Assembly (NCBI RefSeq): GCF_000421345.1
Contig: NZ_ATWV01000001.1
Location: 186,001-250,000 of the forward strand
Length of the DNA stretch: 64,000 nucleotides
Direction: 5' to 3'
Origin: Treponema bryantii NK4A124
Lineage (GTDB): Bacteria; Spirochaetota; Spirochaetia; Treponematales; Treponemataceae
In this document: in pieces, positions 21,888 through 31,234 of the stretch
Layout: every line of letters starts with the position of its first letter
How positions within the stretch are numbered: position 1 is the stretch's first letter
The notes under the pieces: generated by a model
Seen by the model: the letters and a program-made list of their open reading frames with translations, nothing else
Database searches by the model: none
What the model was told of the DNA's origin: nothing
Position numbers and translations under genes: made by a program

Positions 21888-23293
21888 GGAGTATTTGCAT
21901 CAACAATCTGTGCAGTTGTAGGAATTCCAATTGCAGGAGCCTCAACAAACTCTTCTTCCGGAATTTCAATTCCAGTGAGAGCTGAAAGCTTTTTCAGAGT
22001 TTCAGCCATTGGACAAGGCTCGTATTCTTCCTGCTTGAGGAATTCTTCTATTGCCATATGCTTGTCTATTGCCTGGTCAATCTCAGGTGAGTTCCCCTTC
22101 TGGTAGATACCGGCAGTAATCATTGTTTCATTATCAGAATATGTTGCCATCCATGTACGGAGTCGGCCAACAGCCTTGCGAGTTTGAGCACCACTTACTC
22201 GTTTTGACAAACGCGAAATAGACTGAAGTACATCAATTGCCGGATAATGGTAAGCCTGAGCTAACTTGCGGTTCAATACAATATGACCATCAAGAGTTCC
22301 TCGAACCTTATCGGTAATAGGCTCATTCATATCATCACCATCTACAAGAACGGTATAGAAAGCTGTAATAGAACCTTTGTGATTTGTACCTGAACGCTCA
22401 AGCAGCTTTGGAATCATATCAAATACGCTTGGCGGGTAGCCCTTCTGTGCAGGAGGTTCACCGTTTGCAAGTCCTATTTCTCGCTGGGCATGAGCAAAAC
22501 GGGTTACTGAATCCATCATCAGCATAACGTCTTTACCCTGATCACGGAAATATTCTGCAACGGCTGTACAAACTTGAGCGGCACGGAGACGACAGATAGA
22601 AGGCTCGTCACTGGTAGCCACAACTAACACAGAACGCTTCATACCTTCTTCGCCAAGGTCACGCTTTACGAAGTCCAGAACCTCGCGGCCACGTTCACCA
22701 ATCAAACCGATTACGTTTATATCAGCATCTGTATTGCGGGCAATAATACTAAGTAGTGTTGACTTACCAACACCAGAGCCCGCAAAGATTCCAAGACGCT
22801 GGCCTTTACCAACTGTAAGCAATGAGTCTATGGCACGCACACCGGTTGTTATACGGCGGTTAATATCAGTTCTTTCATTTGGAGATGGCGGATTTGCAAC
22901 AGCAGGATAATAGGTCTCCGGAACAATTTCGCCCTTATCATCACAAGGGCGGCCGGTAGCATTAATCATTCTGCCTAAAAGATTGGGACCAACCGGAACC
23001 ATAAGACTTCGGCCGGATGCTACAACCTCACAGCCGACTTCAATTCCTTTAGTTTCACCAAATGGTGCAAGCTTTACAGTTTTATCATCAAGTCCGACAA
23101 CCTCGGCCTGAAGCATTTTGCCGTCGCGCAATTTTATCGTACACATTTCGCCGATTACCGAGCGCGGTCCTTCACTTTCTACTTCAAGACCTTTAACTGC
23201 AGTTACCCGGCCAGTGTACAAAATGGTTTCTGCATCAACAACTTTTTCGAGATATTTTGTAAAATTAAATTCACCTGTATAAGAAGAACGCAC
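21875..23293 (-). CDS. fliI: Flagellum-specific export ATPase FliI
   Basis: 472 residues beginning with a GTG codon (GGGGGTGGG upstream). It has the F1-beta-like fold: N-domain, Walker A GIFAGSGVGKST, Walker B VMLMMDSVTRFAHAQREIGLA, and the GYPPSVFDMIPKLLERSG and SGAQTRKAVGRLRTWMATYSDNE blocks. It energises export of flagellar subunits together with FliH and FliJ. The C-terminus beyond IPEEEFVEAP is not conserved in my memory of the family, and its last four residues and stop are encoded by a family A repeat. Confidence 0.96.
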   Translation of the reverse strand: MRSSYTGEFNFTKYLEKVVDAETILYTGRVTAVKGLEVESEGPRSVIGEMCTIKLRDGKMLQAEVVGLDDKTVKLAPFGETKGIEVGCEVVASGRSLMVPVGPNLLGRMINATGRPCDDKGEIVPETYYPAVANPPSPNERTDINRRITTGVRAIDSLLTVGKGQRLGIFAGSGVGKSTLLSIIARNTDADINVIGLIGERGREVLDFVKRDLGEEGMKRSVLVVATSDEPSICRLRAAQVCTAVAEYFRDQGKDVMLMMDSVTRFAHAQREIGLANGEPPAQKGYPPSVFDMIPKLLERSGTNHKGSITAFYTVLVDGDDMNEPITDKVRGTLDGHIVLNRKLAQAYHYPAIDVLQSISRLSKRVSGAQTRKAVGRLRTWMATYSDNETMITAGIYQKGNSPEIDQAIDKHMAIEEFLKQEEYEPCPMAETLKKLSALTGIEIPEEEFVEAPAIGIPTTAQIVDANTPVVE

Positions 23294-23317
23294 AGTCCCA
23301 CCCCCGCTCTACTTATT

Positions 23318-24250
23318 TTACTCGGCCGAAGTAAGAGGATCTGACCGCTTGATATTTTTAACAGGAGAAACTTCGAGAATCTTATTTTCAAGCTCTGTAA
23401 GCTGACTTGAGATACGGGCATCAATAGCGCCAAAATCAGTTTCTACGATACAGCCACCCTTTTCAACAGAAGAATCTTCCTGAACAGTAATTCCCTGAAC
23501 ATTTTCAACATGCTGAATAAACTCATCTGCATGAGCAGTTGTAAGCTTAACATCTTCAATATTAACACGGAGTGTTACAGAACCGCGGGTCTTTACCTTG
23601 CGTAAAGCGGCAACTGTATTTGCCATAATAACATTCTTCTGATTTTCAGAAAGAATCTTAATAACCTTGCGGGCCATCAAAATTACAAGTTCAACAATCT
23701 GGCTTTCTGTATCCTGGAGTATTTCCTCACGGCGCTGCATTACAGCTTCGAGGATTTTATGCATGCGGTCAATAAGGCGGTCTACTTCTGCAGAACCTTT
23801 ATCAAAGCCTTCCTTACTTCCCTGTTCAAAACCTTCGTTGCGGGCTTCTGAAACAATCTTATCGTGCTGGGCGTTAGCCTCGGCTACTATCTGAGCAGCC
23901 TCTGCTTTTGCTTTTTCAACAATTGCAGCAGCTTCATTTTCAGCATCAGCCTTAATTACAGCCGCCTGGTCTGTCTGGCGTTTAACTTCTGCAAAGGCAG
24001 TATCTTCTGCGGCTTTAATAATACGCTCAGCTTCTTTCTGGGCATCAGCTTTTAACTGCTGCTTCTCCTGCTCAAACTGTGCCTTATATTCTTCTGCCTC
24101 GCGGCGCAAATCTTCGGCGGTAGGTCCGGTGTATTCTTCTTCCTCTTCTACAACAGCTTCTTCAATCGGAGAATAATCCTTATAAAGAGGAAGCATTACT
24201 TTTTCTTCGATATTTTTTGCTTCGCCGGGACGAAATACAGTTTTTGCCAT
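23318..24250 (-). CDS. fliH: Flagellar export regulator FliH
   Basis: 310 residues. An acidic N-terminal part (EEAVVEEEEEYTGP) leads into a long coiled coil rich in Ala, Glu and Lys (~60-150) with the small-residue helix GFEQGSKEGFDKG typical of FliH, and the C-terminal V-ATPase-E-like domain (ILMARKVIKILSENQ ... GSVTLRVN). FliH binds and restrains FliI and links it to the C-ring. It lies between fliG and fliI with short gaps; AGGAAGAG precedes its ATG. Confidence 0.93.
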   Translation of the reverse strand: MAKTVFRPGEAKNIEEKVMLPLYKDYSPIEEAVVEEEEEYTGPTAEDLRREAEEYKAQFEQEKQQLKADAQKEAERIIKAAEDTAFAEVKRQTDQAAVIKADAENEAAAIVEKAKAEAAQIVAEANAQHDKIVSEARNEGFEQGSKEGFDKGSAEVDRLIDRMHKILEAVMQRREEILQDTESQIVELVILMARKVIKILSENQKNVIMANTVAALRKVKTRGSVTLRVNIEDVKLTTAHADEFIQHVENVQGITVQEDSSVEKGGCIVETDFGAIDARISSQLTELENKILEVSPVKNIKRSDPLTSAE

Positions 24251-24272
24251 CTCTTCCTACCCTCGCACAATT

Positions 24273-25385
24273 TTATGATACAAGCTCGTCCTCGCCGGAA
24301 CGTGCAATAACAATATCACCGTTGTCTTCAAGACGTCTGATGATAGATACAATCTTCTGCTGAGACTCTTCAACGTCCTTTAAGCGGACAGGTCCCATGA
24401 ACTCCATATCTTCCTTAAGCATAGATGCGGCACGTTTAGACATGTTACGGAAGATTTTATCCTGTACTTCGGTATCAACAGACTTAAGCGCTTTTGCGAG
24501 CTCCTGCTGGTCGACGTCGCGGAGTACCTTCTGAATAGCACGGTCGTCGAGCATAACGATATCTTCGAATACGAACATTCGCTTTTTGATTTCCTCTGCC
24601 AAATCCGGATCGTCCTCTTCGAGAGATTCGATAATAGACTTTTCAGAAGAACGGTCAACAAGGTTAAGGATTTCAACGATTGCTTCAACACCACCAGCAG
24701 CAGTGTAGTCTTCGCTGGACAGTGTAGAAAGCTTCTTTTCCAATACGCGTTCAACGTCGCGCAATACATCAGGTGAAGTTCGGTCCATTGTTGCAAGACG
24801 CTTAGAAACTTCGGCCTGCATATCTTCCGGCAGGTTCTGCATGATTACAGCAGCCTTGCCTGGTTCAAGGTAAGCAAGAATCAAGGCAATAGTCTGCGGA
24901 TATTCCTGCTGAATAAAGTTCAAAAGATGAGCCGGGTCTGTACGGCGGATAAAGTCGAAAGGACGAACCTGAAGACTTGAAGTAAGTCGATTGATGATAT
25001 CGATGGCTTTCTGTGAACCGAGAGATTTCTCCAAAAGTTCGCGGGCATAGTCGATACCACCGGTTGTGATGAAGTTCTGAGCATTCATGAGCTCCTGGAA
25101 CTCTTCAAGTACGGCATCCTTAAACTCAGGATTTACTTTTTCCTGACGCGCAATTTCAAAGGTAAGGGTTTCAACTTCGTCTTCACGAAGATGCTTCATG
25201 ATTTCGGCAGAAACCTCTGGTCCAAGCGAGATGAGGAAGATGGCGGCTTTCTGGCGACCTGTTAAACTTTTATAATCCTTATTGCCTTTTTTTGATGATG
25301 AACCAGAACCTGCTGGCTTAAGCTGCCCAGGCTTTGGTACCGGCTTTGGATTTGATTTCGGTGCTTCTGTTGCTTCGTCTGACAT
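24273..25385 (-). CDS. fliG: Flagellar motor switch protein FliG
   Basis: 370 residues. A proline/lysine/serine-rich N-terminal extension of ~40 residues precedes the FliF-binding domain (GRQKAAIFLISLGPEVSAEIMKHL), the middle domain (EYPQTIALILAYL) and the C-terminal torque domain (FVFEDIVMLDDRAIQKVLRDVDQQELAKALK). FliG couples stator ion flow to rotation and sets the direction. SD GGAGGAATAG overlaps the fliF stop three bases upstream, so fliF and fliG are translationally coupled. Spirochaetes often have two FliG proteins; this one sits in the fliF operon. Confidence 0.96.
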   Translation of the reverse strand: MSDEATEAPKSNPKPVPKPGQLKPAGSGSSSKKGNKDYKSLTGRQKAAIFLISLGPEVSAEIMKHLREDEVETLTFEIARQEKVNPEFKDAVLEEFQELMNAQNFITTGGIDYARELLEKSLGSQKAIDIINRLTSSLQVRPFDFIRRTDPAHLLNFIQQEYPQTIALILAYLEPGKAAVIMQNLPEDMQAEVSKRLATMDRTSPDVLRDVERVLEKKLSTLSSEDYTAAGGVEAIVEILNLVDRSSEKSIIESLEEDDPDLAEEIKKRMFVFEDIVMLDDRAIQKVLRDVDQQELAKALKSVDTEVQDKIFRNMSKRAASMLKEDMEFMGPVRLKDVEESQQKIVSIIRRLEDNGDIVIARSGEDELVS

Positions 25386-25388
25386 AAA

Positions 25389-27092
25389 CTATTCCTCCAT
25401 CAACCATGTTCTTATGAGCATTGCAACATCTTCCGGATGTTCCTTTGCCATTGAGATTGCATTTTCCTGAAGCTCCATACGTCTTGTCTCTTCGACAGAC
25501 ATTGTAACTTCCATACCGTCGTCCTTTGCTTCCCAGAGAGCGCGTTCGCGGGCTGCCTGCTGTTCTGCAAGAAGACGAGCTTCGCGTTCGCGGCGACGGC
25601 GTTCCATTTCCTTGCTGATAATGCGGAAGAGAATAAAGCCGACAAGAACAACAACAATTGCAATAAGAATAAGAAGAATTGTTCTGCGGCGCTGAATTGC
25701 TGCAAAATATTCTGCATCTTCTGCTTCAAACTCGTCATCGCGGTCGTAGGCAATGTTAGTTACCTCTACTCGGTCTCCGCGACTTCTGTCATAACCGATA
25801 GCACCCTGAATAAGGCGAACAGCCTCTGCAATTTCTTCCGGAGAAACAGGAGTATATTCGCGTTTGATTGCACCATCTTCGATTATGAGATTTCCGTTAT
25901 TATCTTTTACCTTCTTCCATTTTCCGTCGAGGTTGACAGAAACCGAAATCTTATCGATTTTAGGAGAAGATATTTCCTGAGTTGTTTTTTCGTTTAATTC
26001 GTTATTCTGTGACACACCGGTTTCTGTAGATTTTCCAATAACATTTGACATATCAGAATAAACAGGTGGTGTCTGACCTTCTACACCGGCAGGTCCTTCC
26101 GGATTATAACCTGTTCCCTGCCATTCTTTTGTTACAGTCTGACTTGAACGAGGAAGATAATCGCGGTATTCAGAATCATCATAAGGAGTATCCGGATTAT
26201 CAGGCTTAATAACGATTGGAGAAAACTCTTTAGACTCGCTGGTCTTCTGAGACATATCCATTTCGATTGCAACGTTCATGTCGCGGCAGCGGTCTTCTCG
26301 GAAGGTTCTCTGAAGAGCTTTGAGGATTTTTGCACGAAGCTCAACTTCCTGTTTACGGATAAGTTTCTGCTGCTTTTCGATAATGCTTACACGGTCACTT
26401 TCTGCCATGCCTTCAAAATCATTAATCTGATTTCCATCGACATCAGTGATTATAAGATTTTCTTCGCGCAAACCTTCTACAGCAGAAAGAATGAGACGCT
26501 GAATACCAAGAATACGCTTTCTGTCCTGCAAAAGGTTACTCTGAGGGGTAGTTTTAAGAATAACACTTGCAGTAACAGGATTCTGATCAGCAGAAAAAAG
26601 CTGATTTTCCGGTAAAACAATATTTACATCTGCCAGCTGAACATCGGCAATTGCTTCAATATGCTGTTTTAACTGTCTTTGAATTGTATTTTTAAGTTTT
26701 ACATTCTGGTCTGCATCGGTTGTAGACCAGCTTCTGTCATAAAAACCTGCCCAAGGGTCAACTGATGAAGGAACAAGATTTTCAGAAATCAAAATCTCTC
26801 GCATGCGGCGGGCAGTTTTATCGTCATCTACTGAAATATAACCTGCATCGTTTGTGTAGGCATTTACATTTTCCTGTGAGAGGCGGTCGAGTATTTGAGT
26901 TAGAGAATTCTGATCTGTTACAGGAGCATTAAAAAGACGGACAGTAGAAGGCTTTGCAGAAAGCTTCACTGACGCAATTATGACAACTATTACAATTACA
27001 ATTATGCCAAATAATATGACTTTTTGAATCGGTTTCCAGTTCGACCACATCTTTTTGGCCGACTCGGTAACCTTTTTAAGCCATTCGTTCAT
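25389..27092 (-). CDS. fliF: Flagellar MS-ring protein FliF
   Basis: 567 residues from the ATG at 27092, preceded by GGGAGGGGT; the frame is open to 27134 but without a ribosome site. Membrane helices are at ~23-43 and ~438-458, with ring-building motifs between (LPENQLFSADQNPVTASVIL) and a cytoplasmic FliG-binding tail. The periplasmic beta-collar region contains VIKPDNPDTPYDD (about 293-305) and YNPEGPAGVEG (about 329-339), which recur in the protein at 35871-36578. FliF normally follows fliE directly; here a 9.4-kb island separates them, and fliF has its own promoter. Confidence 0.96.
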   Translation of the reverse strand: MNEWLKKVTESAKKMWSNWKPIQKVILFGIIVIVIVVIIASVKLSAKPSTVRLFNAPVTDQNSLTQILDRLSQENVNAYTNDAGYISVDDDKTARRMREILISENLVPSSVDPWAGFYDRSWSTTDADQNVKLKNTIQRQLKQHIEAIADVQLADVNIVLPENQLFSADQNPVTASVILKTTPQSNLLQDRKRILGIQRLILSAVEGLREENLIITDVDGNQINDFEGMAESDRVSIIEKQQKLIRKQEVELRAKILKALQRTFREDRCRDMNVAIEMDMSQKTSESKEFSPIVIKPDNPDTPYDDSEYRDYLPRSSQTVTKEWQGTGYNPEGPAGVEGQTPPVYSDMSNVIGKSTETGVSQNNELNEKTTQEISSPKIDKISVSVNLDGKWKKVKDNNGNLIIEDGAIKREYTPVSPEEIAEAVRLIQGAIGYDRSRGDRVEVTNIAYDRDDEFEAEDAEYFAAIQRRRTILLILIAIVVVLVGFILFRIISKEMERRRREREARLLAEQQAARERALWEAKDDGMEVTMSVEETRRMELQENAISMAKEHPEDVAMLIRTWLMEE

Positions 27093-27156
27093 CTGACCCC
27101 TCCCGTGAACGAATTTTAAAGAAATTTTTACCAAATTTACATACTAAATTTAATTA

Positions 27157-27185
27157 AGTATAACATAGGAAGTAAAATAATGCAA
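27157..27185 (-). promoter_or_regulatory. fliF operon promoter
   Basis: On the reverse strand TTGCAT (27180-27185), 17 bp, TATACT (27157-27162), about 65 bases before the fliF ATG. It lies between the island and fliF. The 27135-27235 gap also holds several TTAGTTA repeats and no clear terminator for the island operon that reads towards fliF. Confidence 0.55.
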
Positions 27186-27235
27186 ACGAAAAAATAATGA
27201 ATGATAGTTAGTTATAATTAATGACTGTTAGTTAG

Positions 27236-28210
27236 TTACACACTTCCTGTAATTCCTAAAATCTTCCTTTTATTCTCAATAAACTTAGCACGCTCTTTAA
27301 TATGTATTAGTGCCGGTATAGGCCGACGTGAAATTTTCAATTCTTCTCTTTCCAGTTCGTCAATTTTTCCGGCATCTTTAGCTGCCATCGCTTTAATAAT
27401 ATCCACAATATCATCAATCTGTTCTGCACCTATTGCTACCCCACCAGTAACATTTGCAAGCCATGAAAAAAATTCTACATCACTAAGACGCGAAATCCTA
27501 TGTCCAAAGTCACCAATATCTACTTCATACAAAGAAGCAATTTTTCTGTAATCATAATACGATGAACAGTAAACAGTATTTACAGTAATCTGCTTTGAAA
27601 AAAGCTCTCGGGTTATATTAAAATAATCATGCTGATAAGGACAATTGCAAGCTTCATGCGGCCGGGCATCTCCAAAAAGTACAACAGAATGTACATTGAT
27701 TTCATTCCAATTCATCACAAGAGCATCTTGTAAGGCATCTTCAACAGCCTCGTCGGAATCTCCACCACTTCCATCGGATGTTGAAGTAATAAAGTTTTCC
27801 AGTTTCTGAATATCTACAGTCAAAGGTTGTACTTTTGTAATATATGGGTCTCCGCTTCCATGATCCAAATAAAAAATTATACCAATACGAAGATTTGGAA
27901 TAAGCGGAAACAGAGTTTCGCAGATTTCCTTAAACTTTGATTTCAGAATACTATGATAATTACTCATTGAGCCTGTAAGGTCTCCCATAAGTACCAAATC
28001 CAGCCCCTTATGCATCTGCTGTTCTTTGTGCATCTGTTGTTTTATTGACTCCTTTATCAGAATATCATTTACTTTAGCCTGCTTTTTTATGGCAGCTGTA
28101 TCAAATGCCTTTAAGTTTTTTGATTCCGGCTTTTTTACAATACCACAGCCAGCAGTTTTAAGAGCAGGAAGATTAAATTTGTTTTCAACTTTTATATCAC
28201 TTGTATTCAT
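27236..28210 (-). CDS. VWA-domain protein of the island
   Basis: 324 residues. A von Willebrand A domain covers ~70-270. The metal-ion-dependent adhesion site is DLTGSMS (77-83), with the later GSGGDSDEAVEDAL loop and VLFGDARPH strand. This resembles the VWA domains next to alpha-kinases and in tellurite-type stress proteins (D-x-T-G-S-M form). A charged N-terminal segment and a basic C-terminal helix (AKFIENKRKIL) flank it. No signal peptide is seen, so it is cytoplasmic. It is the last gene of an operon with a coiled-coil/J-domain protein, 25 bp downstream, AAGGAG before the ATG. Possible role: metal-dependent scaffold for a multi-protein complex. Confidence 0.75.
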   Translation of the reverse strand: MNTSDIKVENKFNLPALKTAGCGIVKKPESKNLKAFDTAAIKKQAKVNDILIKESIKQQMHKEQQMHKGLDLVLMGDLTGSMSNYHSILKSKFKEICETLFPLIPNLRIGIIFYLDHGSGDPYITKVQPLTVDIQKLENFITSTSDGSGGDSDEAVEDALQDALVMNWNEINVHSVVLFGDARPHEACNCPYQHDYFNITRELFSKQITVNTVYCSSYYDYRKIASLYEVDIGDFGHRISRLSDVEFFSWLANVTGGVAIGAEQIDDIVDIIKAMAAKDAGKIDELEREELKISRRPIPALIHIKERAKFIENKRKILGITGSV

Positions 28211-28235
28211 AATTATTGTTCTCCTTTATTATAGT

Positions 28236-29744
28236 TTATGCAGCCTCGCGCGAATTTCTTTTTTCACGATAAGTATTATCATATTCAGTTTTCTTTTCAG
28301 AATCTGAAAGGATTTCCCATATCTCATTTAAATGCGTTGTTTTGTCTGTGTATTCCTCCTTCTTATCATCAGGGGCTGTGTCAGGATGATATTTTTTTGC
28401 CATTTTCCTATACTGCTTTTTTAATACTTTTTCATTGAGCTGACTGTAATCAAAATTGCAATCAAAATCATCACCAAACAAAAACTCATAATAATCTTCC
28501 CATTCAGATTCTTCAGAAGAAGTATCATAACTGCTTTCTGCAGATCCAGCATATTCATTAAGAATGTTAATGATATCTGCATAACCATTACAGTAACTCA
28601 ATCCTTCAAGGGCATTTCTATAACATTCAGCAAATAAGAATGACTTAAAGTTTTTATCTGCTTCAAGAAGTGAATTCTCAATTTTTTTAATCCAGATAGA
28701 AAAATCAAGCCCAGTTGATTCTGCATGTTCTATTATTGCTGCATATTGATTTTTTAATTCTTCCATTACCTGACTGATTTCGTCTATTGGAACAGAAAAT
28801 CCCTTGAAAGTTCCACTTGCATATTTTTCATCCAGCTCCTTAAATTTCTGGAGACTATCTTCAAGTACTTTTGTTGCAACACGAATAGATTCTTTTACTA
28901 CGATTTTCGCTTTTTTACCGTCTTCACTGTCATCAAATGTACTGTTATCCAGAGTATCTTTTAATGCATCCATATCAGCCATTTTACGGTCATATTCTTT
29001 TATTTTTTCATTGAGATTATTTTCAATTTCCGCACGTTCGGATTCCCATCTTTCTTTTTCTTTTACAAATTCTTCTTTTATTGCTTTTTCTGCTGTTGAA
29101 AAACTTCGCTCTTTCTCATTAAGTTCACAGAAACGTCTAGAAAGTTCTTCTTCCCGAGCCTTACATTTGTTTTCCCTTTCATCCAGCCCCGTTATTTTAT
29201 TTTCATAAGAAAGCTTCTTTTTTTCATAAGTTTCTTTTTCTTTTAGATATTCCTTTTCAGCTTTTTCTGATTTTGAAAGCTGCTCTTTCATAGAGCTTCT
29301 TTCAACCTTGATATTCTGTCTTTCGGACTCCAAATCAGAATCTTTCTTTTCAATTCTCTGTTCTTCTTTTTTTACGCTCTCTCTTCTTATATGAAGCGTC
29401 ATTTCCTCCTTACGGATCGCTTCGGCCTGATTTTTTAACTCCTCTTCCCAGGAACTCAAACGACTTTGTTCATCCTGAAGCTTATGCTGCAAGCTCTGAT
29501 TCTCATCGACTTTCTTTTGAAAATCTGCAACCTGTTTATTGAAAGTATGAATGTTCTCCTGTAAAGAATTTTCAGACTTTATTGATTCATTAAGCAATCC
29601 AATAGTCCTAAGATTTACGGCAAGGGATTTCGTAAGATTTCTTTCCGTTCGCTTTACACGTTTTGACTGTTCTCTTTCCTGACGGATTTCTTTCTGCTGA
29701 GCTTCAAGTTTTCTTTTTTTATTGTTCCAAAAATCGAATTTCAT
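28236..29744 (-). CDS. Long coiled-coil protein with a C-terminal J domain
   Basis: 502 residues. Residues ~1-270 are a nearly continuous coiled coil rich in Glu, Lys, Arg and Ser. A globular linker (~270-400) follows. The end (~415-490) is a J domain: LKKQYRKMAKKYHPDTAPDDKKEEY with the HPD triad near 450, followed by LNEIWEILSDSEKKTEYDNTYRE. J domains recruit and stimulate DnaK, so this protein may bring Hsp70 to a filamentous or ring-like assembly. The operon is CGHVG-type small protein, this gene, VWA protein. TAAGGAG lies before the ATG. I do not recognise the whole architecture. Confidence 0.75.
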   Translation of the reverse strand: MKFDFWNNKKRKLEAQQKEIRQEREQSKRVKRTERNLTKSLAVNLRTIGLLNESIKSENSLQENIHTFNKQVADFQKKVDENQSLQHKLQDEQSRLSSWEEELKNQAEAIRKEEMTLHIRRESVKKEEQRIEKKDSDLESERQNIKVERSSMKEQLSKSEKAEKEYLKEKETYEKKKLSYENKITGLDERENKCKAREEELSRRFCELNEKERSFSTAEKAIKEEFVKEKERWESERAEIENNLNEKIKEYDRKMADMDALKDTLDNSTFDDSEDGKKAKIVVKESIRVATKVLEDSLQKFKELDEKYASGTFKGFSVPIDEISQVMEELKNQYAAIIEHAESTGLDFSIWIKKIENSLLEADKNFKSFLFAECYRNALEGLSYCNGYADIINILNEYAGSAESSYDTSSEESEWEDYYEFLFGDDFDCNFDYSQLNEKVLKKQYRKMAKKYHPDTAPDDKKEEYTDKTTHLNEIWEILSDSEKKTEYDNTYREKRNSREAA

Positions 29745-29766
29745 TTTTTTCTACTCCTTAAATAGT

Positions 29767-30177
29767 TTACAATGCAGCTGTTTCAATTCTTCCGTGATAC
29801 CTTGAATATTCGCTGTACATCGGGTCAAAGGCGTTATAATTTTTTCTTAGAGAATGATTTTTTCTGTATTGTGATTTTTTCTTGTCTTCCTGCAGAACCT
29901 GATTTGCAAGCTCAGGGCAGAACATGCGCTGCTGCTGGATACATGTACTTGTCCAGTAAACTGATTTTCTGGTATCAGATTTACCTTTCAAATAGGCTTC
30001 ATGAGAAATTTCTTTTACACAAAGAATTGCATCCTTTTGGTCATGTTTTACTCTTGGATGACGACGTGCATAGGCTGCTGCCTCACGACCGTTCTCTCCA
30101 TACAGATACAAAGTTCCAACATAATAATTGTTCTTTCCAACATGTCCGCATTTAACTTTAATTTCGTAGTATTTCAT
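29767..30177 (-). CDS. Small uncharacterised protein of the KVKCGHVG type
   Basis: 136 residues from the ATG at 30177, chosen because AGGGGG lies just before it; an ATG seven codons upstream has no ribosome site and lies beside the promoter. The sequence MKYYEIKVKCGHVGKNNYYVG, then EAAAYARRHPRVKHDQKDAILCVKEIS, is one I associate with short hypothetical proteins in Firmicutes and treponemes; I know no function. The single strand-rich domain with a conserved C-G-H and R-V-K-H could bind a nucleic acid or nucleotide, which is a guess. It is the first gene of the operon run by the island promoter at 30207-30235. Confidence 0.7.
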   Translation of the reverse strand: MKYYEIKVKCGHVGKNNYYVGTLYLYGENGREAAAYARRHPRVKHDQKDAILCVKEISHEAYLKGKSDTRKSVYWTSTCIQQQRMFCPELANQVLQEDKKKSQYRKNHSLRKNYNAFDPMYSEYSRYHGRIETAAL

Positions 30178-30206
30178 ACGTCCCCCTATTGTTTGCATAC
30201 TTATTA

Positions 30207-30235
30207 ATAGGGGTGAAGTTTTGAAAAGTTGACAG
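30207..30235 (-). promoter_or_regulatory. Island promoter P1 (GTCAAC-N15-CCCTAT)
   Basis: On the reverse strand GTCAAC (30228-30233), exactly 15 bp, CCCTAT (30207-30212), about 30 bases before the CGHVG gene. The same two boxes and spacing, with TTTT after the first box and ACTTC in the spacer, occur before the + strand operon at 34705. It does not look like the housekeeping promoters elsewhere in the window. Confidence 0.65.
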
Positions 30236-30251
30236 ATTATTTTTAATTTTT

Positions 30252-31229
30252 TTAATATTCTAACTCAGGATTTTCTTTTTTCATTTTCTCAATGAATCTA
30301 TTCCATTTGTGGTTTGCAGAACCTTTTTCCATTCCGTTTTCATCTTCAATTGATTTATCAGTCTTAAGAGAATAATTAATATCTTCGAAAAAGCTGATTA
30401 ATATTTCTTTATCAATAAAGTGATAGTTTTTAAGTAATTCATAAATTTCTTTATGAGTTTTTAAAAAATCTAAATCATTTTTAAGAGCAGCCTTTTTGTC
30501 GTTCTTAAAATTTTTAAGCAGATGTACCGTAAGAACCTGACTTTCCATTTTATCGTTTTGGTTATGTTGTCTTTCCATTGCTTCAAGAACTTTCGGTAAA
30601 AGCTTAGAATGGCCAGCTTGTACCTCACTAACAAATAATTCATTTTCTGGAGTAATAGAATTTGATGTCACTTCCAAAAAAATATCATTTATAGACTTGG
30701 TATTATTACGTATAAGCGGCAAATATTTTCTAACTGTTTTTTTTCCTATACCTTGTCTCAATGATATTTCCTCAATTAAATCTTCTTCTGTTAGATTAAA
30801 GCTCTTAAGATTTTCAAAATCTTTTTTTATTGCACGAATCATTCTGGCTTCGTGTTCTGTAATTTTACTTCCACCGGTATTATTTTCCGCAATCTGAATA
30901 CTTTTTGCTTTACTCAGGCAGTTATTAATTTTTACACAAACATACTGGCTGAAAGTAAGCTCATTCTGCTTTTTATCTTGATTTTTTTTCAAATATTCCG
31001 GAAATTTTTCCAGTGCAGAATCTATTGTTTCAGTAATTATATCGATAAAATCCCAGCTATCACTATTATCACTCTTACAATACAGTTTTAAAATTGCGTG
31101 AAATAAATTGTTCTTCTCCGTTTCAAAAGCAATATAGTATTGTTCATAATTATCGAGCTTCTTTTCATAAAGAAATTGATATTCTGAATATAAGTTGTTG
31201 ATATTGTCAAAAATATCTGTTTTATTCAT
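30252..31229 (-). CDS. Sigma-70-like / helix-turn-helix protein of the island
   Basis: 325 residues. The middle resembles sigma-70 regions 2 to 3: FSQYVCVKINNCLSKAKSIQ, a run of helices, then LTEEDLIEEISLRQGIGKKTVRKYL, a helix-turn-helix of the sigma region 3/4 kind, and SINDIFLEVTSNSITPENELF, which matches the start of the usual SLD-type linker. The C-terminal 130 residues are helical and unfamiliar. It begins 5 bp after the CARF-like gene, so the pair is co-transcribed. A sigma factor here would explain the unusual shared promoter of the two other island operons. Identity is by pattern only. Confidence 0.5.
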   Translation of the reverse strand: MNKTDIFDNINNLYSEYQFLYEKKLDNYEQYYIAFETEKNNLFHAILKLYCKSDNSDSWDFIDIITETIDSALEKFPEYLKKNQDKKQNELTFSQYVCVKINNCLSKAKSIQIAENNTGGSKITEHEARMIRAIKKDFENLKSFNLTEEDLIEEISLRQGIGKKTVRKYLPLIRNNTKSINDIFLEVTSNSITPENELFVSEVQAGHSKLLPKVLEAMERQHNQNDKMESQVLTVHLLKNFKNDKKAALKNDLDFLKTHKEIYELLKNYHFIDKEILISFFEDINYSLKTDKSIEDENGMEKGSANHKWNRFIEKMKKENPELEY

Positions 31230-31234
31230 ATCAA

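Noticed and set aside
25389-27134. fliF start at 27134
   Set aside because: No ribosome site there, and the added 14 residues overlap the leader; GGGAGGGGT marks 27092.
27135-27235. TTAGTTA repeats beside fliF as island attachment site
   Set aside because: No matching direct repeat was found at the other end of the island near 36.6 kb.
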